Assembly (NCBI RefSeq): GCF_001998965.1
Contig: NZ_MLHJ01000035.1
Span: 1-48,767 of the forward strand
Origin: Rodentibacter rarus
GTDB lineage: Bacteria > Pseudomonadota > Gammaproteobacteria > Enterobacterales > Pasteurellaceae
Length of the DNA stretch: 48,767 bases
Reading direction: 5' to 3'
The position numbers and the translations under genes are program-made. A model generated the notes under the pieces. It searched no databases. It was not told the DNA's origin and saw only the letters and a program-made list of their open reading frames with translations. Positions 19,810-32,013 of the stretch are shown here, piece after piece (positions within the stretch are counted from its first letter, which is position 1; the number at the start of each line of letters is the position of its first letter).

Positions 19810-21087
19810 TCAAAATTCTGACCGCACTTTATTTGCAATTTTTTTAATTCCGCTCCAAATTGTCCCGAAGATATTGCCCTCAGAATAATGATCGTTACCG
19901 ATAAGCTCATCATCACTATTACTATGGCTATATTGCAATAATCCGACCACTGTTGAATACTGTGGGCGATTCACATAATCCGTTAACCCGGTGATATTTA
20001 ATGGGCTACCAATTCTCACCTGACAACCAAATACTTCCATGGCACATTCCTTTAAATCTTCAATTTGTGCACCACCACCTGTAATGACAACACCAGCAAT
20101 TAACTCAAACTTAATATGTTTGCGTTCTAAATCCGCTTTAAGTTTATCTAATTCGTCCTTCACAACACCAAGAAGTTCCGTATAACGCGCTGCTGTAATT
20201 AAAGATAAATCACTTTTTGTCAGATATCGAGGGGCTCGACCGCCAATCCCCGCTACTTCAATTTTTTTATCACCATGTAAACGAGCCGGATAAATGGCAC
20301 TGGCGTAATTCACTTTCACACGTTCAGCTTCTGCACGAGAAATCGTACAAGCGTGTGCAATATCATTGGTAACAATATTGCCGGCATAAGGAATGACTTT
20401 ACTAAAACGTAATGCACCGTTTGTAAACACCATCACATTCATTGTACCGGCACCAAAATCAATTAAACAAACGCCGAGATCTTTTTCATCTTCGGTTAAT
20501 ACCGAATGGGTTGCCGCAAAACCGGAAAACACTACTTTGTCCACTTGCAAGCCACAACGTTCAACCGCTTTTTTCAAATTATTTTGCCAATCTTGATGGC
20601 AGGCAATTAAATGCACATGGGCATTTAAACGCACCCCTTGTAAACCAAGAGGATTTTTAATATTTAACTGGCGATCAACGGCATATTCTTGTGGAATAAC
20701 GTGGAGTAAAGAAACCCCTTCCGGCAATTTAATCGTGCTCGCATTATACAGTGCTGAATCAATTTCCTCTTGGGTCACCTCCATTTCGCCAATGGGAACG
20801 AATCCACTTTCATTTAAACTCTGAATATGTTCACCGGTAATTGCCAAAGTAACGCTCATAATTTGACAGTCTGCCATAGATTCTGCCGCTTCAATGGCAC
20901 GATGAATAGAATTTACTACAGCATCTAAATCCGTAATACTGCCACGATCAATTCCTTTTGATGGGCAACTTCCCACACCGAGAACATTGACAACACCATC
21001 GGGTAGCACTTCACCTACAACGGCCACCACTTTTGATGTGCCGACTTCAAGCCCGACAATTGCTTTTGTTTCAACTATTTTTGCCAT
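19810..21087 (-). CDS. ftsA: Cell division protein FtsA
   Basis: Actin-like ATPase that tethers FtsZ to the membrane. The actin fold is visible in [17 protein letters not shown] at the N-terminus, [11 protein letters not shown] (about 211-221) and [13 protein letters not shown] (about 338-350). The C-terminal amphipathic tail (about 408-425, [18 protein letters not shown]) provides the membrane anchor, and its last residues are encoded by an uptake signal (19821-19829, KVRS). 425 residues. It follows ftsQ by 22 bases. Firm. Confidence 0.97.
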   Translation of the reverse strand: MAKIVETKAIVGLEVGTSKVVAVVGEVLPDGVVNVLGVGSCPSKGIDRGSITDLDAVVNSIHRAIEAAESMADCQIMSVTLAITGEHIQSLNESGFVPIGEMEVTQEEIDSALYNASTIKLPEGVSLLHVIPQEYAVDRQLNIKNPLGLQGVRLNAHVHLIACHQDWQNNLKKAVERCGLQVDKVVFSGFAATHSVLTEDEKDLGVCLIDFGAGTMNVMVFTNGALRFSKVIPYAGNIVTNDIAHACTISRAEAERVKVNYASAIYPARLHGDKKIEVAGIGGRAPRYLTKSDLSLITAARYTELLGVVKDELDKLKADLERKHIKFELIAGVVITGGGAQIEDLKECAMEVFGCQVRIGSPLNITGLTDYVNRPQYSTVVGLLQYSHSNSDDELIGNDHYSEGNIFGTIWSGIKKIANKVRSEF

Positions 21088-21109
21088 TTCTTTATTACAC
21101 CCACTGAAT

Positions 21110-21874
21110 TTATTGCTCTACCATTCCGACTGCCGCCCCTGAATTATAGCGTAAATCAACATAATCGATTCGCTTATTTTCCGAAACTTCAATTTGCGGA
21201 TAAATTGTAACAAAACGTTCCAGTTTTGATTGCCACTCACCTCGCCCAAGTTTTAGCACGATATCATTATCAAGGGTCACTTGCCATGCCCCACGTTCAT
21301 CAATCGTTACCCCTTTTACGTTTAAATTTTTCGCTTTAAAATCCGAATAAATCTGATTCCAAGCTTCAAGCACTTTTGGACTCTGGTAATCCGGCCCTCC
21401 TAAATAAGGCAATGTCTTATTTTTCAAACGATCCATTGGCAATTGAAAAACCGTCCCATCCTTCGTCACGAATTCTGTTTTATTCCAAATCGCCACCGGA
21501 CTATATTCCGTTAACCAAATACTCAAACGATTAGGCCAAACTTTACGAACGACCGCCCCTTTCACCCAAGGTAATGTTTCTAACTGCTCTTGAACCACCT
21601 TAACATCTTGCCCCCAGAAACCTTTCAAATCCCCCAATTTCAGGAGTATATCCTTCACATCCGCATAATCGGTAAATTCTGTTTTACCAATTAAAGCATA
21701 AGCATTAATTGGCTTAGAATCAAAACGCACTAACCAATCCTGCCAATTTGCATAAACAAAATACCCAAACCCGGCACACAATAGCACAATCAACAAACGA
21801 AGTTGTCGGAGATATTTAAAGGTTGATTCGCCATAGCGAACATTTTGCGTACTTTTGCGTTTCAGCACATTCAT
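21110..21874 (-). CDS. ftsQ: Cell division protein FtsQ
   Basis: Bitopic divisome protein that forms the FtsQLB complex and signals to FtsWI. A single membrane helix lies near 28-46, followed by a periplasmic POTRA domain (about 50-125, beginning [20 protein letters not shown]) and the beta domain (about 130-245). 254 residues. Its ATG overlaps the ddlB stop by one base (TAATG). Sequence conservation is low, but position and architecture are decisive. Confidence 0.95.
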   Translation of the reverse strand: MNVLKRKSTQNVRYGESTFKYLRQLRLLIVLLCAGFGYFVYANWQDWLVRFDSKPINAYALIGKTEFTDYADVKDILLKLGDLKGFWGQDVKVVQEQLETLPWVKGAVVRKVWPNRLSIWLTEYSPVAIWNKTEFVTKDGTVFQLPMDRLKNKTLPYLGGPDYQSPKVLEAWNQIYSDFKAKNLNVKGVTIDERGAWQVTLDNDIVLKLGRGEWQSKLERFVTIYPQIEVSENKRIDYVDLRYNSGAAVGMVEQ

Positions 21875-22794
21875 TACGCACTTAACTCCAGAATTTTCAC
21901 CACTAATTGTTCAAAAGAAATTCCCGCTGTCGCTGCAGATTTAGGAAATAAACTATGGCTTGTCATACCTGGATTGGTATTCACTTCGACCAACCGAAAA
22001 TCCCCTTTCGCATCACACATCACATCAATACGACTCCAACCACGACAGCCCACCACATCATAGGCACGTTTTACCAATAAGGCTAATTCCTGTTCACGTT
22101 CAGGCGTTAAACCCGCTGGACAGAAATATTGGGTATTATCGGAAAGATATTTGGCTTCATAATCGTAAAACTCACCTTCCGGTACAATACGCACGGCAGG
22201 TAAGACTTGATTATCCAATACCGGCACGGTCAATTCATCACCGGCAAGCCATTCTTCAATTAAAATCGTATTATCAAATTTAAGCGCAAATTCAACCGCA
22301 CTTTTCAAGGTTTCCACGCTATTGACTTTGGTTAGCCCGACACTTGAGCCTTCCAAAGAAGGTTTCACCATAAGCGGTAAACCTAATTTTGCCACCACCG
22401 CTTGCGGATCTAATTGAGCAAAGGTTTCACACGTCACCACTTCCATCTCTGCGACCGGCAAACCAAAGGCTTTCCATAACATTTTAGTGCGCATTTTATC
22501 CATTGTTAATGCCGAAGCCATCACACCGCAGCCGGTATAAGGTAAACCAATTTGCTCTAATAATCCCTGCATGGTGCCGTCTTCTCCGCCCCGACCGTGC
22601 AAAATATTAAAAGCCCGATCAAATCCATCCTTTTTCAGATTGGCTACGTTATATTCTTTCGGATCAATAGGATGCGCATTATACCCCTGTGCAATAAGCG
22701 CCGCTAACACAGCTTTCCCTGAATTTAACGAAACCTCACGTTCAGCGGAAGTTCCCCCTAATAACACTGCAATTTTTTCTTGTTTTAAATTCAT
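21874..22794 (-). CDS. ddlB: D-alanine-D-alanine ligase DdlB
   Basis: ATP-grasp ligase making the D-Ala-D-Ala dipeptide of peptidoglycan. Visible: [17 protein letters not shown] (about 10-26), the catalytic loop around [10 protein letters not shown] (about 147-156) and [19 protein letters not shown] (about 268-286). 306 residues, normal. An internal uptake signal (22295-22303) reads Ser-Ala-Val. The GGGA upstream is a modest ribosome site. Coupled to ftsQ. Firm. Confidence 0.98.
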   Translation of the reverse strand: MNLKQEKIAVLLGGTSAEREVSLNSGKAVLAALIAQGYNAHPIDPKEYNVANLKKDGFDRAFNILHGRGGEDGTMQGLLEQIGLPYTGCGVMASALTMDKMRTKMLWKAFGLPVAEMEVVTCETFAQLDPQAVVAKLGLPLMVKPSLEGSSVGLTKVNSVETLKSAVEFALKFDNTILIEEWLAGDELTVPVLDNQVLPAVRIVPEGEFYDYEAKYLSDNTQYFCPAGLTPEREQELALLVKRAYDVVGCRGWSRIDVMCDAKGDFRLVEVNTNPGMTSHSLFPKSAATAGISFEQLVVKILELSA

Positions 22795-22867
22795 TTTTAT
22801 CCCATTTTTTTATTGCGATTAATTTTTAAATATGGATGGTTAAATCCTACGCCTATTTTTAATGATT

Positions 22868-24295
22868 TTAATTCTTCCAAGATTCCGCCAAATTGCGAGA
22901 AATTTTGCTCACACTTCCTGCCCCCTGTGCCAATACCAAATCGCCATCTTGGATAATTTGATCAAGCACATCCCCCAATTGTTCCGTATCAGACACTAAA
23001 ATCGGATCGACTTTCCCCAAATTGCGGATTGAGCGGCAAAGGGCTTTACTATCTGCCCCGACAATCGGTGCTTCACCTGCGGCATAAACGTCTAACATAA
23101 TCAGCGCATCCACTTGCGAAAGCACTTGAACAAAATCATCAAATAAATCACGGGTTCGTGAATAGCGATGAGGTTGGAAGATCATCACAACCCGTTTGCC
23201 TTCCCAACCTTCACGTGCAGCCTTAATCGTTACTCCCACCTCCGTTGGATGATGACCATAATCGTCCACTAAGCGAACTTTACCATTGGGGCGAATAAAC
23301 TCACCCAGTTGATCAAAACGACGTCCGGCGCCTTGGAAATCCGCAAGTGCGGCTAAAATTGCCTCATTACTAATCCCCTCTTCTTTTGCAACCGCAAGTG
23401 CTGCCGTGGCATTTAAGGCATTATGCTTACCCGGCACATTTAATAATACATTAATGCGTTCCCCGTTTGGGCAAATGACAGAATAATGTCCTTGGAAACC
23501 GGTTTGTTCATAATCCTCAATTCGATAATCCGCCTGCTCACTAAACCCATAGGTCACCACTTGGCGTCCTACTTTTGGTGCAAGCGCCATCAACACAGGA
23601 TCATCCGCACACATCACAGCCAGACCGTAAAAGGGTAAATTATGTAGAAATTTCACGTAAGTAGCTTTCATTTTCTCAAAGTCGCCTTCATAAGTATCCA
23701 TATGATCCGGCTCCATATTCGTCACCACCGATACCATAGGCTGCAAATGCAAAAACGACGCATCACTTTCGTCCGCTTCTGCGATTAAATAACGGCTCGC
23801 ACCAAGGTGGGCATTTTTTCCCGCAGATTTCACTAATCCTCCATTAACAAAGGTCGGATCTAATTTTGCTTGGGTATAAATCATAGAAATCATTGCCGTT
23901 GTCGTGGTTTTTCCGTGTGTTCCGGCGATCGCAATACCGTGACGAAAACGCATAATTTCTGCCAACATCTGTGCACGCTGAATCACCGGAATACGGTTCT
24001 GTTTTGCCGCAACCAGTTCCGGATTATCTTCACTAATTGCACTCGATACCACCACCACACTTGCCCCTTCAATATTTGAGGCACAATGTCCAATAAAAAC
24101 TTTTGCACCGGCTTGTGCAAGATGTTGAGTTACCGCCCCATCCGCAATATCCGAACCAGAAATCCGATACCCTTCGTTCAATAATATTTCAGCAATACCG
24201 CTCATCCCTGCACCGCCAATGCCAATAAAATGAATTTGTTGAACCCGGCGCATTTCAGGAATTATTTTTCTAATTTCTTCGTGAGAATGTTTCAT
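22868..24295 (-). CDS. murC: UDP-N-acetylmuramate-L-alanine ligase MurC
   Basis: Adds the first L-alanine to UDP-MurNAc in the cytosol. The 475 residues show the nucleotide motif [13 protein letters not shown] (about 20-33), the ATP loop [12 protein letters not shown] (about 123-134) and the C-terminal DYGHHPTE and FQPHRYSRT motifs typical of MurC. It lies between murG (87-base gap with an uptake signal) and ddlB. Firm. Confidence 0.98.
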   Translation of the reverse strand: MKHSHEEIRKIIPEMRRVQQIHFIGIGGAGMSGIAEILLNEGYRISGSDIADGAVTQHLAQAGAKVFIGHCASNIEGASVVVVSSAISEDNPELVAAKQNRIPVIQRAQMLAEIMRFRHGIAIAGTHGKTTTTAMISMIYTQAKLDPTFVNGGLVKSAGKNAHLGASRYLIAEADESDASFLHLQPMVSVVTNMEPDHMDTYEGDFEKMKATYVKFLHNLPFYGLAVMCADDPVLMALAPKVGRQVVTYGFSEQADYRIEDYEQTGFQGHYSVICPNGERINVLLNVPGKHNALNATAALAVAKEEGISNEAILAALADFQGAGRRFDQLGEFIRPNGKVRLVDDYGHHPTEVGVTIKAAREGWEGKRVVMIFQPHRYSRTRDLFDDFVQVLSQVDALIMLDVYAAGEAPIVGADSKALCRSIRNLGKVDPILVSDTEQLGDVLDQIIQDGDLVLAQGAGSVSKISRNLAESWKN

Positions 24296-24349
24296 CTATT
24301 TTCTTTTCCTTTTACCCTTGAAAAAAATTCTCGCCCATTCTAAATCTAA

Positions 24350-24358
24350 AAGTGCGGT
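24350..24358 (+). repeat. Uptake signal sequence, murG-murC gap
   Basis: AAGTGCGGT followed by CAAAATT in the 86-base spacer inside the dcw cluster. Confidence 0.92.
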
Positions 24359-24381
24359 CAAAATTCCAAAGGATTTTTACA

Positions 24382-25440
24382 TTATTTTGCATTTTCAATA
24401 ATCACATCAGCAACACGCTGTGCAGCAAATGGCGTGGACATTGCTTTTGCCTTTAATGCCATCGTTAAAAGTTCATCTCGAGTGGAATTTTGTAAATAGT
24501 CAATTAACACTTCCGGGCTGAGATCCGCCTGCTCCACAATTTTCGCCGCTCCCACATCAGCGAGGTATTTCGCATTCAGGTATTGTTGCTTATCCTGATG
24601 TTGGAATGGGACAAAAATTGCCGCTGCTCCCACAGCCGCAAGCTCACATACGGTTAAGGCACCGGATCGACAAATCACTACATCAGCCCAAGCATAGGCT
24701 TCCGCCATATCATCAATAAACTCGGTGATTTTCACTTGTGACGCATTTTCGCCATAAAGTGCGGTCACATTTTCGACATTTCCTTTCCCTACCTGATGGC
24801 GAATATTTAATTTATCCGAGAGTTGTGCCACCACTTTAGGTAGCGTTTGGTTCAATATCCGAGCCCCCTGGCTCCCCCCGACCACAAGCACGTTTAGTTT
24901 TTCATCACGTCCAGCAAAACGTTCTTGCGGAGTTGGCATAGTAAAGAAATCCTGACGAACGGGGTTTCCCACTACTTCCGCATGGGGAAACGCCTTTGGA
25001 AAACCTTGTAATACACGAGTCGCTATTTTCGCCAACCATTGATTGGTTAAGCCTGCAATCGCATTTTGTTCGTGTAAAATAATGGGCACACCACAAAGTT
25101 TTGCCGCCACACCACCGGGACCTGAAACATAACCGCCCATGCCTAGCACGGCATCAGGCTTTTCCTGTTGAATAATTTTTTTCGCTTGAAGGACTGCGCG
25201 TAAAATCGCATAAGGTGCAGTAAGAAGGGCTTTAATCCCTTTACCTCGCAGACCGGAAATTTGAATAAATCGAATAGGAATGCCATATTGAGGGACAAGT
25301 TGGGCTTCCATCCGATCTTTTGTGCCTAACCAACAAATAGCCCATCCTTGTTTCTGTAACGTTTGTGCCACCGCAATAGCAGGGAAAATATGCCCACCTG
25401 TGCCACCTGCCATCACTAATAATTTTTTCTGTTTATTCAT
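24382..25440 (-). CDS. murG: UDP-GlcNAc:lipid I N-acetylglucosamine transferase MurG
   Basis: Membrane-associated glycosyltransferase that converts lipid I to lipid II. The N-terminal [14 protein letters not shown] (about 12-25), the second glycine-rich loop [15 protein letters not shown] (about 99-113) and the donor-binding [10 protein letters not shown] and [12 protein letters not shown] motifs are present. 352 residues. An uptake signal (24757-24765) reads Thr-Ala-Leu. It follows ftsW after eight bases. Firm. Confidence 0.98.
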   Translation of the reverse strand: MNKQKKLLVMAGGTGGHIFPAIAVAQTLQKQGWAICWLGTKDRMEAQLVPQYGIPIRFIQISGLRGKGIKALLTAPYAILRAVLQAKKIIQQEKPDAVLGMGGYVSGPGGVAAKLCGVPIILHEQNAIAGLTNQWLAKIATRVLQGFPKAFPHAEVVGNPVRQDFFTMPTPQERFAGRDEKLNVLVVGGSQGARILNQTLPKVVAQLSDKLNIRHQVGKGNVENVTALYGENASQVKITEFIDDMAEAYAWADVVICRSGALTVCELAAVGAAAIFVPFQHQDKQQYLNAKYLADVGAAKIVEQADLSPEVLIDYLQNSTRDELLTMALKAKAMSTPFAAQRVADVIIENAK

Positions 25441-25448
25441 TTTGATTC

Positions 25449-26633
25449 CTAATCATCACGCAAACGTGCCTGCCCACCCCGTTGTAAACGATTTTCGTGG
25501 TCAATACGTAGCAAAATACCGATGGTTGCCGACATAATTATAATGCTTGACCCCCCATAGCTTACTAATGGGAAAGTCAATCCTTTGGTTGGCAACATCC
25601 CAAGCGCCATCCCTAAATTCACAAAGCCTTGGAAGAAAATCCAAAAGCCGATACCAAAGGCAAAAAATCCTCGGAAACGTTGTTCTAATTGCAAAGATTC
25701 ACGACCGATTTTCAGGGCTCGGAAGACTAATAGTCCGAGTAAAAACACTACGACTAAAATCCCAATAAACCCGAACTCCTCACCAATAATCGCCATCACA
25801 AAATCCGTATGTGCTTCAGGGAGGTAATCTAATTTTTGAATGGAATTCCCCAAGCCTTCACCGGTTATTTCTCCCCTTCCAAATGCCATGAGAGAGTTTG
25901 TTAGCTGATAGCCTTTCTTATAAGGATCTTTGAATGGATCAAGAAAAGCAAGTATACGCTTCAGACGATAAGCTTCAGAAATTGCGAACCAAATGAGTAA
26001 TGTTATACCGGTAAGTCCTAATCCAACAAATTGATAAAAGTTTGCGCCAACGATAAAAAGCATGGCAAAGGTCACCACAAACAAAACAACCACACTACCG
26101 TAATCCGGCTGTATGATTAACAATCCTCCCATAATCCCCATAACAAGGAGGGGTTTAACGGCACTCAATTTTTTTAACCTCACTTCATCATAACGACGAG
26201 TAAAATAACCGGATAAAAAACAGGTCAAGGCAAGTTTTGCAAATTCTGCCGGTTGGAAATTCAAAATACCGAGGGAAATCCAACGTTTTGATCCATTTAC
26301 AGATGTGCCTATAACTAGGACAGCCATCAGTAAAGCAAGGGCTAAAAAAAAGAGTCTTCCATCCCATTTTCGCCACTGTTCGGTGGAGATTTGCATACTG
26401 AAATAGCAGGTCAAAAGAGAAAGAAACACATAAAGTGCATCACGTTTTGCAAAATAAAAAGCATCATTAAATAAACGTGAGCTGTAAGGAATGGATGCCG
26501 AGGTCACCGCCACCAAACCGATGATTAATAAAATGATGAAAAGTAAGAATAACGCCCGGTCATAGAGTAATCCCTGAGGCGTAATTCTGGTCCAATGTTC
26601 AAAATTTTGCTTAATTTTCTGAATAAAATCCAT
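25449..26633 (-). CDS. ftsW: Lipid II polymerase FtsW
   Basis: SEDS-family glycosyltransferase that polymerises septal peptidoglycan with FtsI. About ten membrane spans follow a cytoplasmic N-terminus. Diagnostic stretches are [20 protein letters not shown] (about 122-141), [21 protein letters not shown] and [17 protein letters not shown], with PLVSYGGSS near the end. 394 residues. Neighbours murD and murG are tightly spaced. FtsW rather than RodA follows from dcw context. Firm. Confidence 0.97.
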   Translation of the reverse strand: MDFIQKIKQNFEHWTRITPQGLLYDRALFLLFIILLIIGLVAVTSASIPYSSRLFNDAFYFAKRDALYVFLSLLTCYFSMQISTEQWRKWDGRLFFLALALLMAVLVIGTSVNGSKRWISLGILNFQPAEFAKLALTCFLSGYFTRRYDEVRLKKLSAVKPLLVMGIMGGLLIIQPDYGSVVVLFVVTFAMLFIVGANFYQFVGLGLTGITLLIWFAISEAYRLKRILAFLDPFKDPYKKGYQLTNSLMAFGRGEITGEGLGNSIQKLDYLPEAHTDFVMAIIGEEFGFIGILVVVFLLGLLVFRALKIGRESLQLEQRFRGFFAFGIGFWIFFQGFVNLGMALGMLPTKGLTFPLVSYGGSSIIIMSATIGILLRIDHENRLQRGGQARLRDD

Positions 26634-26644
26634 GGTTTTATTAA

Positions 26645-27955
26645 TTAATTTAATTTTGCCAAACGACTAAATTCTTCGCCACGTTTTTCAAAAGAAGCGA
26701 ACTGATCAAGGCTTGCACAAGCCGGTGATAATAAAACAATATCCCCTTTTTTGAGGGTTGGACGTAAAAAGCCGATTGCCTGTTCCATCGTGTCAAATAA
26801 ATGGCTTTGTGCTGAAAGCGCTGCCAACAACGCACCATCCCGCCCAAAACAATAACAGATAATGTGTGGTTGATTCACTAAGGTTGCCAATTCTGAAAAA
26901 TCCGCCCCTTTACCATCCCCACCTAATAACAAGTGCAGTTTACCTTCTACAAATAAGCCGGTAAGTGCGGCAACCGTACTGCCCACATTGGTTGCTTTAG
27001 AATCGTTAATCCAACGCACCCCTTTTTCTTGATACGCCAATTGAAAGCGGTGCTCCAACCCTTTAAATTGACGAAGTACGGTACGAATTGCGGCTAAGTT
27101 AATTCCTACGGCTTGTGCCAATGCGGTTGCGGCAAGAATATTCATATAATTATGTCGCCCGACAAGCCCCACTTCTTCGCAGTCTAACAACACTTCGTCT
27201 TTTACCATTAAATATTGTTTGCCTTCTTCGGTTTTCAGCCAATAATCGGCATGGTGTTCGGCAAAGGATAAACACTGTTTGGCTTGGTTTTCCCTTTCGC
27301 CAAAAGTGAGTGGATCTTCCTTATTGACGACTGCAACGGCAGCATTGTGATAAATCCGTAATTTGGCTTGACGATATTCTTCTAAGTTCTCATAACGATC
27401 CATATGATCTTCTGTGACATTCAACACCGTTGCTGCGGCAGCATTTAAGTGATAGGTGGTTTCTAATTGAAAACTGGATAATTCCAGCACATAAAGATCA
27501 TACTCTTCTTGTAGTAAGGAGAGCGCAGGAATACCGATATTGCCCCCCATGCCCACCTTTACACCGACCGCTTTTGCCATTTCATACACCAGTGTGGTGA
27601 CGGTACTTTTACCATTTGAACCGGTGATCGCCACAATAGGTTTGGTTGCTGCACGGCAGAATAATTCAATATCCCCAATCACTTCCACGCCTTTGGAAAG
27701 TGCGGTCTGAATTTCCGCTGTTTTTACCGAAAGCCCCGGGCTGATGATAATCATATCGCTTTCATTTAGCCATTGCTGATTTAAGCCACCGGTATGGAGG
27801 GGAATAGTCGGAGATAATTGGTCTGCACCCGGCGGATTTTTTCTGGTATCCATCACCCGAATGTTGGCATACTGAGATTGAAGGTAATCCACACAGGATA
27901 AACCTGTTTTGCCTAGTCCGATAATCGTAATCGTTTTATTTTGGTAACTGTTCAT
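26645..27955 (-). CDS. murD: UDP-MurNAc-L-alanine:D-glutamate ligase MurD
   Basis: Adds D-glutamate to the growing peptidoglycan precursor. The N-terminal TIIGLGKTGLSC, the ATP loop GSNGKSTVTTL (about 109-119), NVTEDHMDRY (about 178-187) and the C-terminal LLLGGDGKGADF and LSPACASLDQF motifs fit MurD. 436 residues. An internal uptake signal (27698-27706) reads Thr-Ala-Leu. A 115-base gap with a stem-loop separates it from mraY upstream. Firm. Confidence 0.98.
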   Translation of the reverse strand: MNSYQNKTITIIGLGKTGLSCVDYLQSQYANIRVMDTRKNPPGADQLSPTIPLHTGGLNQQWLNESDMIIISPGLSVKTAEIQTALSKGVEVIGDIELFCRAATKPIVAITGSNGKSTVTTLVYEMAKAVGVKVGMGGNIGIPALSLLQEEYDLYVLELSSFQLETTYHLNAAAATVLNVTEDHMDRYENLEEYRQAKLRIYHNAAVAVVNKEDPLTFGERENQAKQCLSFAEHHADYWLKTEEGKQYLMVKDEVLLDCEEVGLVGRHNYMNILAATALAQAVGINLAAIRTVLRQFKGLEHRFQLAYQEKGVRWINDSKATNVGSTVAALTGLFVEGKLHLLLGGDGKGADFSELATLVNQPHIICYCFGRDGALLAALSAQSHLFDTMEQAIGFLRPTLKKGDIVLLSPACASLDQFASFEKRGEEFSRLAKLN

Positions 27956-28032
27956 TTTATGTTGTCTTTTTAATTCTGTTGAATGATTGAGTGCTGCAAT
28001 TCCCTTTCTTTCCCATATAAAAGAAAGAAGGT

Positions 28033-28059
28033 CGCTCTTCCAAACATTGAAAGAGCGAG
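28033..28059 (-). other. Stem-loop between mraY and murD
   Basis: TCGCTCTT and AAGAGCGA form a perfect eight-pair stem with an 11-base loop, in the 115-base gap. On the minus strand a pyrimidine-rich stretch follows rather than a clean T run, so it may be an mRNA processing or partial termination site. Confidence 0.55.
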
Positions 28060-28070
28060 CATAAGAAAGA

Positions 28071-29153
28071 CTAACGGAGTTTTAAGGTAACAAGCCCCAT
28101 GAGTACTAACATTAATGAAATAATCCAAAACCGTATAATCACTCTAGGTTCCGGCCAACCTTTTAATTCAAAGTGGTGGTGAATCGGCGCCATTCGGAAA
28201 ATTCGTTGCTTACGCAATTTGTAAGACCCCACTTGTAAGATCACCGAAAGCGCCTCAACCACAAAAACACCGCCCATAATCACCAATAAAAACTCTTGGC
28301 GAACCAAAATAGCCACCACGCCTAAAGCGCCACCTAATGCCAATGATCCCACATCGCCCATAAAGACTTGTGCAGGATAAGTATTAAACCAAAGAAAGCC
28401 TAACCCTGCGCCCACAATAGCCGTACAAAATACCACCACTTCAGAGCTATATTTAATATAAGGAATATGCAAATATTCGGCAAAATTGATATTTCCTGTT
28501 GCCCATGCAATCAAGGCAAAAGCGCCTGCTACCAGTGATGTCGGCATAATGGCTAAACCATCTAATCCGTCAGTTAAATTCACGGCATTGCCGGTGCCCA
28601 CAATCACAAAATAGGATAATACAATATAAAAAAGCCCTAATTGAGGCATAAAATCTTTAAAGAACGGCACCACCAAACGGGTGGCATCCGTATCATGACC
28701 AAGCCAATACAACCAAATAATCGCCGCAAGGGCAACCACCGACATCCAGAAATATTTCCAACGGGCAATTAAGCCATCAGTATTTTTTCGTGTAATTTTG
28801 CGATAATCATCAACAAAACCGATTGCGCCATAGCCGAATAATACAAATAAACAAACCCAAATATAAGGATTAGCTAAATTAGCCCAAAGTAATGTACTCA
28901 CCCCAATAGAAAAAAGGATCATAACCCCACCCATTGTTGGTGTTCCTTTTTTGGCAAAGTGACTTTCCGGCCCGTCATTACGCACTTCTTGACCGAATTT
29001 TAAAATCTGTAAGCGTTTAATAACCTTTGGACCTATCCAAAGAGAAATAAAAAGAGCGGTCAACAACGCAAGAATTGCACGCACTGTAATATATGAAATT
29101 GCGTTAAACGCCGTTTCATAACGAACAAGAAATTCAGCAAGCCAAACTAACAT
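28071..29153 (-). CDS. mraY: Phospho-MurNAc-pentapeptide transferase MraY
   Basis: Integral membrane enzyme that moves phospho-MurNAc-pentapeptide to undecaprenyl phosphate, giving lipid I. About ten membrane spans; catalytic motifs are FVDDYRKI (about 113-120), [10 protein letters not shown] (about 190-199), [12 protein letters not shown] (about 265-276) and the histidine-rich [12 protein letters not shown] (about 322-333). 360 residues. It overlaps the murF stop by seven bases. Firm. Confidence 0.98.
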   Translation of the reverse strand: MLVWLAEFLVRYETAFNAISYITVRAILALLTALFISLWIGPKVIKRLQILKFGQEVRNDGPESHFAKKGTPTMGGVMILFSIGVSTLLWANLANPYIWVCLFVLFGYGAIGFVDDYRKITRKNTDGLIARWKYFWMSVVALAAIIWLYWLGHDTDATRLVVPFFKDFMPQLGLFYIVLSYFVIVGTGNAVNLTDGLDGLAIMPTSLVAGAFALIAWATGNINFAEYLHIPYIKYSSEVVVFCTAIVGAGLGFLWFNTYPAQVFMGDVGSLALGGALGVVAILVRQEFLLVIMGGVFVVEALSVILQVGSYKLRKQRIFRMAPIHHHFELKGWPEPRVIIRFWIISLMLVLMGLVTLKLR

Positions 29154-30520
29154 TTAATTTTACCTTTTAATAAATCAATCACATCTTCCATTTTCATTGA
29201 TCGGGAGCCTTTCCCTAGCACCACAACATCTTTATTTTGTTTTAATTGCGCCTCAATCATTGGCACTAAAAAATCTGCCATTTCTTCTTTGTCGGTGAAG
29301 TGCTTGCCTAAAACGGCTTCAGAAATAACCGCACTTTCCTTACCAAAAGAACAAACGAAATCTAAATTGGCTATTTTAGCGTATTGCCCCACTTTACGGT
29401 GAATTTCAAGAGAATTTTCCCCTAACTCTTTCATATCCCCCACACACAAAATTCGGAAAGCGGAATAATTTTTTAGCACATCAATAGCGGCACATAGCGA
29501 ATCTTGATTCGCATTATAGGTATCATCTAACAAGAGCAAATGCTCATTGACTTGAATAGGGAATAAACGCCCCTTGACTTGAGAACGTTGCTCCAAGCCC
29601 TTTTTCACATCGGCTAAGGTTGCTCCCACATTCATAGCAAGTGCGGTTGCAGCCAATGCATTTTTTACATTATGTACGCCTAAATAGGGTGAATGAATTT
29701 CAACGCTGCCTTGTGGCGAAACCAATGTAAAGCGCACACCTTGCTCATGGTATTGAATATGTTCAGCGTAAAAATCTTTTCCGTTAAAATATTGAATGGT
29801 ATGTTCACCGATTTCTTTTTGCCAAATATCAAGATAATTATGTTCAGCATTAATAATGGCGATGCCATTGGCGGTTAAACCACGATAAATTTCACCTTTC
29901 GCTTGGGCAACGCCCATTAAAGAACCAAAGCCCTCCAAATGCGCCGGAGCGATATTATTCACTAATGCCACATCAGGCTGTGCAAGCCGGGTTGTATAAG
30001 CAATTTCACCTTGATGATTTGCCCCAAGTTCAACGACAGCAAAACGATGTTTTGGTTCTAAACGTAACAAGGTGAGCGGTACACCGATATCGTTATTGAA
30101 ATTCCCTTGGGTAAAAAGCACCGCCTCAGGATTTCCGGCGGTGTGTTGCAAAATACTTGCGGTCATCTCTTTTACTGTAGTTTTACCGGAAGAGCCTGTC
30201 ATCGCCACGGTATGCGGATTAATTTTTTCACGCAGCCACTTCGCCAATTGCCCTAATGCTAAACGGGTATTCTCCACCACAAGTTGAGGAATCGAAATAT
30301 CTTCATTCACTTGTTCAACGACCAAAGCGGTAGCCCCCTGTGCCACCGCTTGGTGAAGATATTGATGGGCATTGAATTTTTCACCTTTTAAGGCGAAAAA
30401 AACGTGATTGGGAACGGATAAACGGGTATCCGTATTGATACTTTCAATCGTCACTGCCTCATCACCGATTAATTCGGCATTTAACACTTGGGCCAGTTGC
30501 TGCGTGGTTAAATTAATCAT
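29147..30520 (-). CDS. murF: UDP-MurNAc-tripeptide:D-Ala-D-Ala ligase MurF
   Basis: Adds D-Ala-D-Ala to complete the UDP-MurNAc-pentapeptide. ATP loop [11 protein letters not shown] (about 108-118), [10 protein letters not shown] (about 157-166), [11 protein letters not shown] and the C-terminal [10 protein letters not shown] and [10 protein letters not shown] motifs define it. 457 residues. It carries two uptake signals (29328-29336 as Ser-Ala-Val and 29639-29647 as Thr-Ala-Leu). It lies 14 bases after murE. Firm. Confidence 0.98.
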   Translation of the reverse strand: MINLTTQQLAQVLNAELIGDEAVTIESINTDTRLSVPNHVFFALKGEKFNAHQYLHQAVAQGATALVVEQVNEDISIPQLVVENTRLALGQLAKWLREKINPHTVAMTGSSGKTTVKEMTASILQHTAGNPEAVLFTQGNFNNDIGVPLTLLRLEPKHRFAVVELGANHQGEIAYTTRLAQPDVALVNNIAPAHLEGFGSLMGVAQAKGEIYRGLTANGIAIINAEHNYLDIWQKEIGEHTIQYFNGKDFYAEHIQYHEQGVRFTLVSPQGSVEIHSPYLGVHNVKNALAATALAMNVGATLADVKKGLEQRSQVKGRLFPIQVNEHLLLLDDTYNANQDSLCAAIDVLKNYSAFRILCVGDMKELGENSLEIHRKVGQYAKIANLDFVCSFGKESAVISEAVLGKHFTDKEEMADFLVPMIEAQLKQNKDVVVLGKGSRSMKMEDVIDLLKGKIKC

Positions 30521-30534
30521 AACTACAACTCAAT

Positions 30535-32004
30535 TTATCGGAGCAAATACTCTATTGCAGTTTCTTTGTCTGAAAAAGGCAAAGTTTCGTTACCGATAAT
30601 TTGATAATCTTCATGCCCTTTTCCTGCAATGACAATAAGATCATTTTCACCGGCTCCTTCAATCGCAAATTCAATGGCTTGTTCACGATCAGGGATTAGC
30701 CCTACATTATCCATATTGCGAAAACCCGCCACGATATCCGCCTCAATCTTATCAGGATCTTCGGTGCGTGGATTATCTGTGGTGACAATCACTCTATCTG
30801 CAAATTGCTCTGCAACTTTTGCCATTAACGGACGTTTACCCACATCACGATCACCACCACAACCAAAAATACACCAAAGCTTACCATCACAATGCTCACG
30901 TGAGGCAATAAGGGCTTTCTCTAACGCATCCGGTGTATGAGCATAATCAACAATAACCGCCGGTTTTCCGACTCTTTTAATCATTTCCATACGTCCTCGA
31001 ACTCCTTTTAATTTTGAAACACTCCCTGTTAAATCATTCAACGAATAACCTAACGCCAATAATGTTGCCATTACTAACAACAAATTTGAGACATTAAACT
31101 CGCCAATTAACGGGCTGTTTAATGTTCCTTTCCCCCAAGTGGAGGTAAAATCAATAACCGCCCCCTCCGGGGTAAAATTCACAGAGGTTGCTTTCAACCA
31201 CTTATCAGAAATCGGTTGGAAATTAACATCCGCAGTGACCGCAATGCCGTCCGCTAATTCATTTAACCACTCGACACCAACCGGATCATCTGCATTCACA
31301 ATTTTCAGTTTAGGATTTAATTCAAAGAAAAAACGTTTTTTTGCTTGTGCATAATTGTCCATCGAACCGTGATAGTCTAAATGATCACGACTTAAATTGG
31401 TAAAAATAGCCGCATTAAAATCTAACGCCTCTACACGGTGTTGAACCAATCCGTGAGAAGACACTTCAATGGCGGCAAAATCTGCCCCCGCCTCCACAAA
31501 GGAAGCCAATAAAGATTGGATTTCAACAGGTGAGCCGGTGGTATTTTTAGCCTCAACCACTTGATCCAGTAAACCATTACCAATCGTCCCCATTACTGCT
31601 GATTTATGCCCTAACAATTGAACCCATTGGGCTAACAATTGTGATACGGTGGTTTTTCCATTTGTACCGGTCACCCCCACAAGGGCTAATTTTTTAGAAG
31701 GTGAATGATAAAATTTATCCGCAATTTGGGATAAATTTTTTGATAGTTCATAATAATAAATCACCGGTATTTGATGTTGGTAGGTGAGATGGAGATGTTT
31801 CTTCTTATCCTCAGTTTCCGCAACAACCGCACTGGCACCGGCTGAAATCGCCTGTTCAATAAAACGAGTGGCATCAATGTGATGTCCTTTTATTGCCACA
31901 AACAAATCACCGTTTTTTACCTTTCGACTATCCAAAACCAGGTCATTAATCTCAACCTCGGTTGAGAGCGAAGGCAAATTAAAAAGTGCGGTTAATTTTT
32001 TCAT
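30535..32004 (-). CDS. murE: UDP-MurNAc-dipeptide:meso-diaminopimelate ligase MurE
   Basis: Adds the third residue of the peptidoglycan stem. The ATP loop [11 protein letters not shown] (about 115-125) and the amino-acid selecting motif DNPR (in [11 protein letters not shown], about 408-418) identify the meso-diaminopimelate form, as expected for a Gram-negative. 489 residues. The start codon is followed at once by an uptake signal (31984-31992) read as Leu-Thr-Ala-Leu, so the protein N-terminus is built on it. Nine bases after ftsI. Firm. Confidence 0.98.
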   Translation of the reverse strand: MKKLTALFNLPSLSTEVEINDLVLDSRKVKNGDLFVAIKGHHIDATRFIEQAISAGASAVVAETEDKKKHLHLTYQHQIPVIYYYELSKNLSQIADKFYHSPSKKLALVGVTGTNGKTTVSQLLAQWVQLLGHKSAVMGTIGNGLLDQVVEAKNTTGSPVEIQSLLASFVEAGADFAAIEVSSHGLVQHRVEALDFNAAIFTNLSRDHLDYHGSMDNYAQAKKRFFFELNPKLKIVNADDPVGVEWLNELADGIAVTADVNFQPISDKWLKATSVNFTPEGAVIDFTSTWGKGTLNSPLIGEFNVSNLLLVMATLLALGYSLNDLTGSVSKLKGVRGRMEMIKRVGKPAVIVDYAHTPDALEKALIASREHCDGKLWCIFGCGGDRDVGKRPLMAKVAEQFADRVIVTTDNPRTEDPDKIEADIVAGFRNMDNVGLIPDREQAIEFAIEGAGENDLIVIAGKGHEDYQIIGNETLPFSDKETAIEYLLR

Positions 32005-32013
32005 TGTTTTTCC

